This document shows, piece after piece, positions 8,801-10,367 of a DNA stretch of 10,367 nt (positions are counted from its first letter, which is position 1; each line of letters begins with the position of its first letter). Below the pieces are notes generated by a model. That model saw only the letters and a list, made by a program, of their open reading frames with translations, did not search any database and was not told the origin of the DNA. This DNA is from Ruminococcaceae bacterium UBA4958 (GTDB lineage Bacteria; Bacillota; Clostridia; Oscillospirales; Acutalibacteraceae). A program made the position numbers and the translations under genes. The stretch lies in assembly GCA_002397355.1 (NCBI GenBank), contig DHAI01000112.1, forward strand, positions 24,014 to 34,380. Reading direction: 5' to 3'.

Positions 8801-9393
8801 AGCTCCGAAAGGATGTCGTGCAGGCGCAGCAGGTTTTCTTCCGCCTGCACGAGTCTGTGCTCGGCGTCTTCCTTCCGGTAACGGAAACGCGAAATGCCCG
8901 CGGCTTCCTCGAAGATCTCGCGCCGGTCTTCGCTGCGGGCCGCAACGATCGCGTCGATTTTTCCCTGGCCGATGATGGAATATCCGTCGCGCCCGAGGCC
9001 GGTGTCCATGAAGAGCTCGTTGACGTCGCGCAGACGGACGGCGGCGCCGTTGATCAGGTATTCGCTCTCGCCGGATCGGTAATAGCGGCGTGTCACGGCG
9101 ACGGAATCGGAGTCGCAGGGAAGCTCGCGGCCGGCGTTGTCGATATTGAGCGTCACCTCGGCGAAGCCCAGGGGGTTGCGCTGCGGCGTACCGCCGAAGA
9201 TCACGTCCTCCATCTTCGTGCAGCGCAGCTCGCGGACGGACTGCTCCCCGAGAACCCACCGAACGGCGTCGCTGATATTGCTTTTTCCGCTCCCGTTCGG
9301 CCCGACCACCGCGGTGATCCCGTCGTGAAACTCGAGCGTCGCCTTATCCGGGAACGTTTTGAAGCCGTGAAGCTCCAGCGATTTCAGAAGCAA
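5818..9393 (-). CDS. smc: Chromosome segregation protein SMC
   Basis: Structural maintenance of chromosomes ATPase, the core of bacterial condensin with ScpA and ScpB. It forms a ring-shaped dimer that loads near the origin and extrudes DNA loops for segregation. From the TTG start it has 1191 residues, the usual length. Walker A is GPNGSGKSN at 31-39 and the Q-loop region GYSIIGQG lies at about 137-144. Long Glu/Lys/Ala-rich coiled coils run from about 170 to 500 and 675 to 1020. Between them a hinge of about 504-670 carries the conserved GGSFTGGS glycines. The ABC signature LSGGEK is at 1091-1096 and Walker B with the catalytic acid is VLDEIEAALDD around D1119-E1120. The frame is open for 85 further codons upstream, inside the radical SAM gene, but those codons are Arg/Pro/Gly-rich shadow sequence; the TTG has a well-placed GGAGGG and fits the family N-terminus. 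ftsY starts 19 bases after the stop. Confidence 0.97.
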   Translation of the reverse strand: MLLKSLELHGFKTFPDKATLEFHDGITAVVGPNGSGKSNISDAVRWVLGEQSVRELRCTKMEDVIFGGTPQRNPLGFAEVTLNIDNAGRELPCDSDSVAVTRRYYRSGESEYLINGAAVRLRDVNELFMDTGLGRDGYSIIGQGKIDAIVAARSEDRREIFEEAAGISRFRYRKEDAEHRLVQAEENLLRLHDILSELENRIGPLREQSEKAKRYLALSGEKKELELGLWLATLDQSGRVLRGQEDKISIEKNQYDAVESAIAELEGKIERSFQGANECAAKADEIRTNCSSMEEAAAKKDGEASVLQNDIRHNSENIARVRQEIEQNSLSGDDLKKKVAAQEIRLAEMRKSIEEKDAGFAAGSAHLEELKTGASESAEKIDAFSRRIAELTAQAAEAKTAETAAVSSISEIKLRVESLRGNVGEKRSRRQELERSAEEYEKKLAAADEKIRSLANAVNGYRMRLDARLARREAAKQRSDALRLDLSEQLRRAKLLEDLERNLEGFSGSVKAVMKEAGRGAITGVRGPVSRLIEVPEQYAVAMETALGAAMQDIVVDTEQDAKRAIAFLKRSNSGRATFLPVATVRGRTVQESGLPSCRGFVGIASELCSCEDTYRGVVSFLLGRIAIAEDLDCAAAIAGRFGYRFRVVTLDGQVVNAGGSFTGGSLARNSGLLSRATEIEKIKKGARALQQKADAAASALKAAAGEVSEAEAQLTGARGELSSVQEDRVRLDAEHSRAQADIRTAEKDAEALEKELAAAAGRLEAQEQAKAAARKKAEGFSSTIERQKEELAKISGNREELDQRCGEIAEEMRRLELSRLAARKDAQALETSIRDALERGRSHSEKIETLKEEIRQTERSTSALRARIETLNREAASLRKTAEQSRGEVEAANAKRMEFEQQSVRLRAQEREKSEEKEKIGHDLALLEERKANLQKEYDGIVAQMWEEYELTRREAEEQATGRIGDIPQAKKRLAAVKNEIRGLGSVNVAAVEEYKQVSGRYEFMKAQISDVEQSRDELNGMIGTLTHQMKDLFAARFEQIGANFAETFRDLFGGGTGRIFLTDPGDVLNSGIEISVQPPGKIVAHLEALSGGEKALVAIALYFAIMKVSPPPFCVLDEIEAALDDVNVDRFAAYLRRMNKNTQFIVITHRRGSMEEADVLYGVTMQEEGVSKLLEMPVAQAEAKLGIKR

Positions 9394-9400
9394 ATCGATA

Positions 9401-9406
9401 CCCTCC
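9401..9406 (-). promoter_or_regulatory. Ribosome binding site deciding a TTG start for smc
   Basis: On the minus strand GGAGGG is followed by a 7-base spacer and then TTG at 9393-9391. No ATG or GTG lies in frame at this point. The TTG places the protein start exactly where SMC proteins begin (MLLKSLELHGFKTF compared with the usual M-x-LK-x-L-x-x-x-GFKSF). The site lies just after the stop codon of the upstream radical SAM gene. Confidence 0.8.
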
Positions 9407-9410
9407 GCAT

Positions 9411-10367
9411 TCAGATGATCCTGATCCCGCCCTTCGGGACGGAAAGGTCGGGTACGACGGAAACCCGGTAGCCGGACCGAGCCAGCTCCGCAAGGTTCCG
9501 CCGTTTCTGCCCCACGGCCTGCGAGACGCAGGCCGGATGCACCGCAATCCGCACCGGACCCTCCACGGCGTTCTTCGCCGCGAGTTCCCGCTGCATCCTG
9601 CCGAGGAAGCGCCGGCTTTCGCAAAGCTCGCGGAAAGCCGGGTGCCACGGACCGGCCAGCATGTCCCGTTCCAGCTCGGGTGAAGCGTGCAGGCCAAGCC
9701 GGATCACGGGGATGCCGCGGCCTTCAAAGAAGCCGAGCAGCGCGGCGCAGAGAGAAACGGCCTGCTCCAGCGTCTGAGGCCGGTATTCGCCGCGCAGGTA
9801 CGCTGCGCCGAGCGGAGTTCCCTTCAGGGCAAGCGTCGGGTAAATCCGCACGCAGTCCGGTTTCAAAGCCGCAAGCCGCTTTGCGGTTTCGGCGGCTCCC
9901 GCGTCCGTGTCTCCCGCAAGGCCCGTCATCATTTGAAGCCCGAGCGAAAATCCCTTTTCCCGGACCATTGCGGCCGCGCGCTCCGTCTGCGCGGCCGTGT
10001 GCCCGCGCCCGTTTCGCGCGAGGACGGCATCGTCCATACTCTGCGCGCCGAGCTCGATCGTCTTTACGCCGTACCGGCGCAGCAGCGCAAGGATTTCCCC
10101 GCCGACGCAGTCCGGCCGCGTGGAAACGCGGATGCCTGCGAAGACGCCCGAACGGACGTAGGGCGCGGCCGCTTCGAGCAGGGAAACCATGTACCCGCGC
10201 TCGACCGCCGTAAAGCTTCCCCCGAAAAACGCGATCTCAGCGCCCTTCGACGCCGGTCCCAGGCTGCGCAGGGCCGTTTCCGCCGCGCGGCGCACGTCTT
10301 CCGGCCCCGGCTGGCGCTGAAAGCCCGTGATGCTGCGCTGATTGCAGAAGCTGCAGGCGTGGGGGCA
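9411..10367 (-). CDS. Elp3-like radical SAM protein, 5' partial
   Basis: The frame is open to the right edge, so the true start is missing; 318 residues are visible before a TGA stop. The first visible residues read CPHACSFCNQ, the CX3CX2C cysteine triad that binds the 4Fe-4S cluster of radical SAM enzymes. Family marks follow in order: AFFGGSFT at about residue 46, STRPD near 84, a GLQMMTGLAGDT stretch in the middle, VRIYPT, and GPWHPAFREL. These resemble the radical SAM core of bacterial Elp3-like proteins (COG1243 type). The frame ends soon after the core, in PKGGIRII, so there is no room for the GNAT acetyltransferase domain of true Elp3. A short Elp3-like gene beside rnc/smc is known in Clostridia, but its reaction is not established to my knowledge; a role in tRNA or other nucleic acid modification is inference only. 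It ends 17 bases before smc and is probably cotranscribed. Other radical SAM families (HemN-like) are less likely. Confidence 0.88.
   Translation of the reverse strand, partial: CPHACSFCNQRSITGFQRQPGPEDVRRAAETALRSLGPASKGAEIAFFGGSFTAVERGYMVSLLEAAAPYVRSGVFAGIRVSTRPDCVGGEILALLRRYGVKTIELGAQSMDDAVLARNGRGHTAAQTERAAAMVREKGFSLGLQMMTGLAGDTDAGAAETAKRLAALKPDCVRIYPTLALKGTPLGAAYLRGEYRPQTLEQAVSLCAALLGFFEGRGIPVIRLGLHASPELERDMLAGPWHPAFRELCESRRFLGRMQRELAAKNAVEGPVRIAVHPACVSQAVGQKRRNLAELARSGYRVSVVPDLSVPKGGIRII

Larger units (their letters stand above)
1..10367 (-). other. Single co-directional housekeeping operon (inferred)
   Basis: All nine genes point the same way. The spacers, in transcription order, are 17, 19, 5, -7, 46, -11, 16 and 56 bases, with no intrinsic terminator (stem followed by a U run) in any of them. 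I therefore infer one polycistronic unit whose promoter lies right of the window and whose end lies left of it. Internal promoters before nadD or leuS remain possible because those are the only gaps above 20 bases. Confidence 0.7.

Noticed and set aside
7780..9471. 563-codon open frame on the plus strand opposite smc
   Set aside because: It lies entirely antisense to a well-conserved smc. It shows the Arg/Phe/Leu/Ala-rich look of a GC-rich antisense shadow, matches no family I recognise, and has no support as a separate gene.
9394..9648. N-terminal extension of SMC by 85 residues
   Set aside because: The segment lies in the radical SAM coding region, is Arg/Pro/Gly-rich, and comes before the normal SMC start, which has its own ribosome binding site.
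1..10367. CRISPR array, transposon, prophage, defence island or tRNA gene
   Set aside because: No regularly spaced repeats, transposase or integrase motifs, terminal inverted repeats or tRNA-like cloverleaf were seen. Nearly every base is used by a recognised core gene.

Overview
The window holds nine protein genes packed head to tail on the minus strand, with no gene on the plus strand that I can support. Read in the direction of transcription (right to left) the order is: a short Elp3-like radical SAM protein (5' end outside the window), smc, ftsY, rdgB, yhbY, nadD, yqeK, rsfS and leuS (3' end outside the window). Gaps range from an 11-base overlap to a 56-base spacer, and most genes have a clear purine-rich ribosome binding site. 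This looks like one long operon, or the middle of one, with its promoter and terminator outside the window. No stretch of more than 60 bases lacks a gene.

Organism: a GC-rich low-complexity-genome Gram-positive is the best fit, most likely an anaerobic member of the Clostridia (Oscillospirales/Ruminococcaceae-like). The reasons are the SMC-type condensin, an FtsY with almost no acidic N-terminal domain, a YqeK-type HD hydrolase, strong GGAGG-type ribosome binding sites, and the radical SAM/smc/ftsY neighbourhood. The genus cannot be read from this sequence alone.

Layout: two blocks known from Firmicutes are joined. The right block (radical SAM, smc, ftsY) serves chromosome organisation and co-translational membrane targeting; in Bacillus subtilis the corresponding set is rnc-smc-ftsY. 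The left block (yhbY, nadD, yqeK, rsfS) keeps the order of the B. subtilis yqeI-yqeJ-yqeK-yqeL genes and combines ribosome assembly and silencing (YhbY, RsfS), NAD synthesis (NadD) and nucleotide clean-up (YqeK). rdgB, which removes non-canonical purine nucleotides, sits at the joint, and leuS (leucyl-tRNA synthetase) follows the left block. The common theme is growth-linked housekeeping: translation machinery, NAD and nucleotide pool quality, and segregation of the chromosome.

All nine frames were read for family motifs and all look intact. leuS was translated line by line from its start to the left edge with no stop or frameshift. I found no mobile element, CRISPR array, RNA gene, prophage or defence-like gene. 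The window is an ordinary conserved core region. The points worth a second look are the function of the short Elp3-like protein, the lack of a T-box before leuS with a small hairpin in its leader, and several start-codon choices (notably a TTG start for smc).
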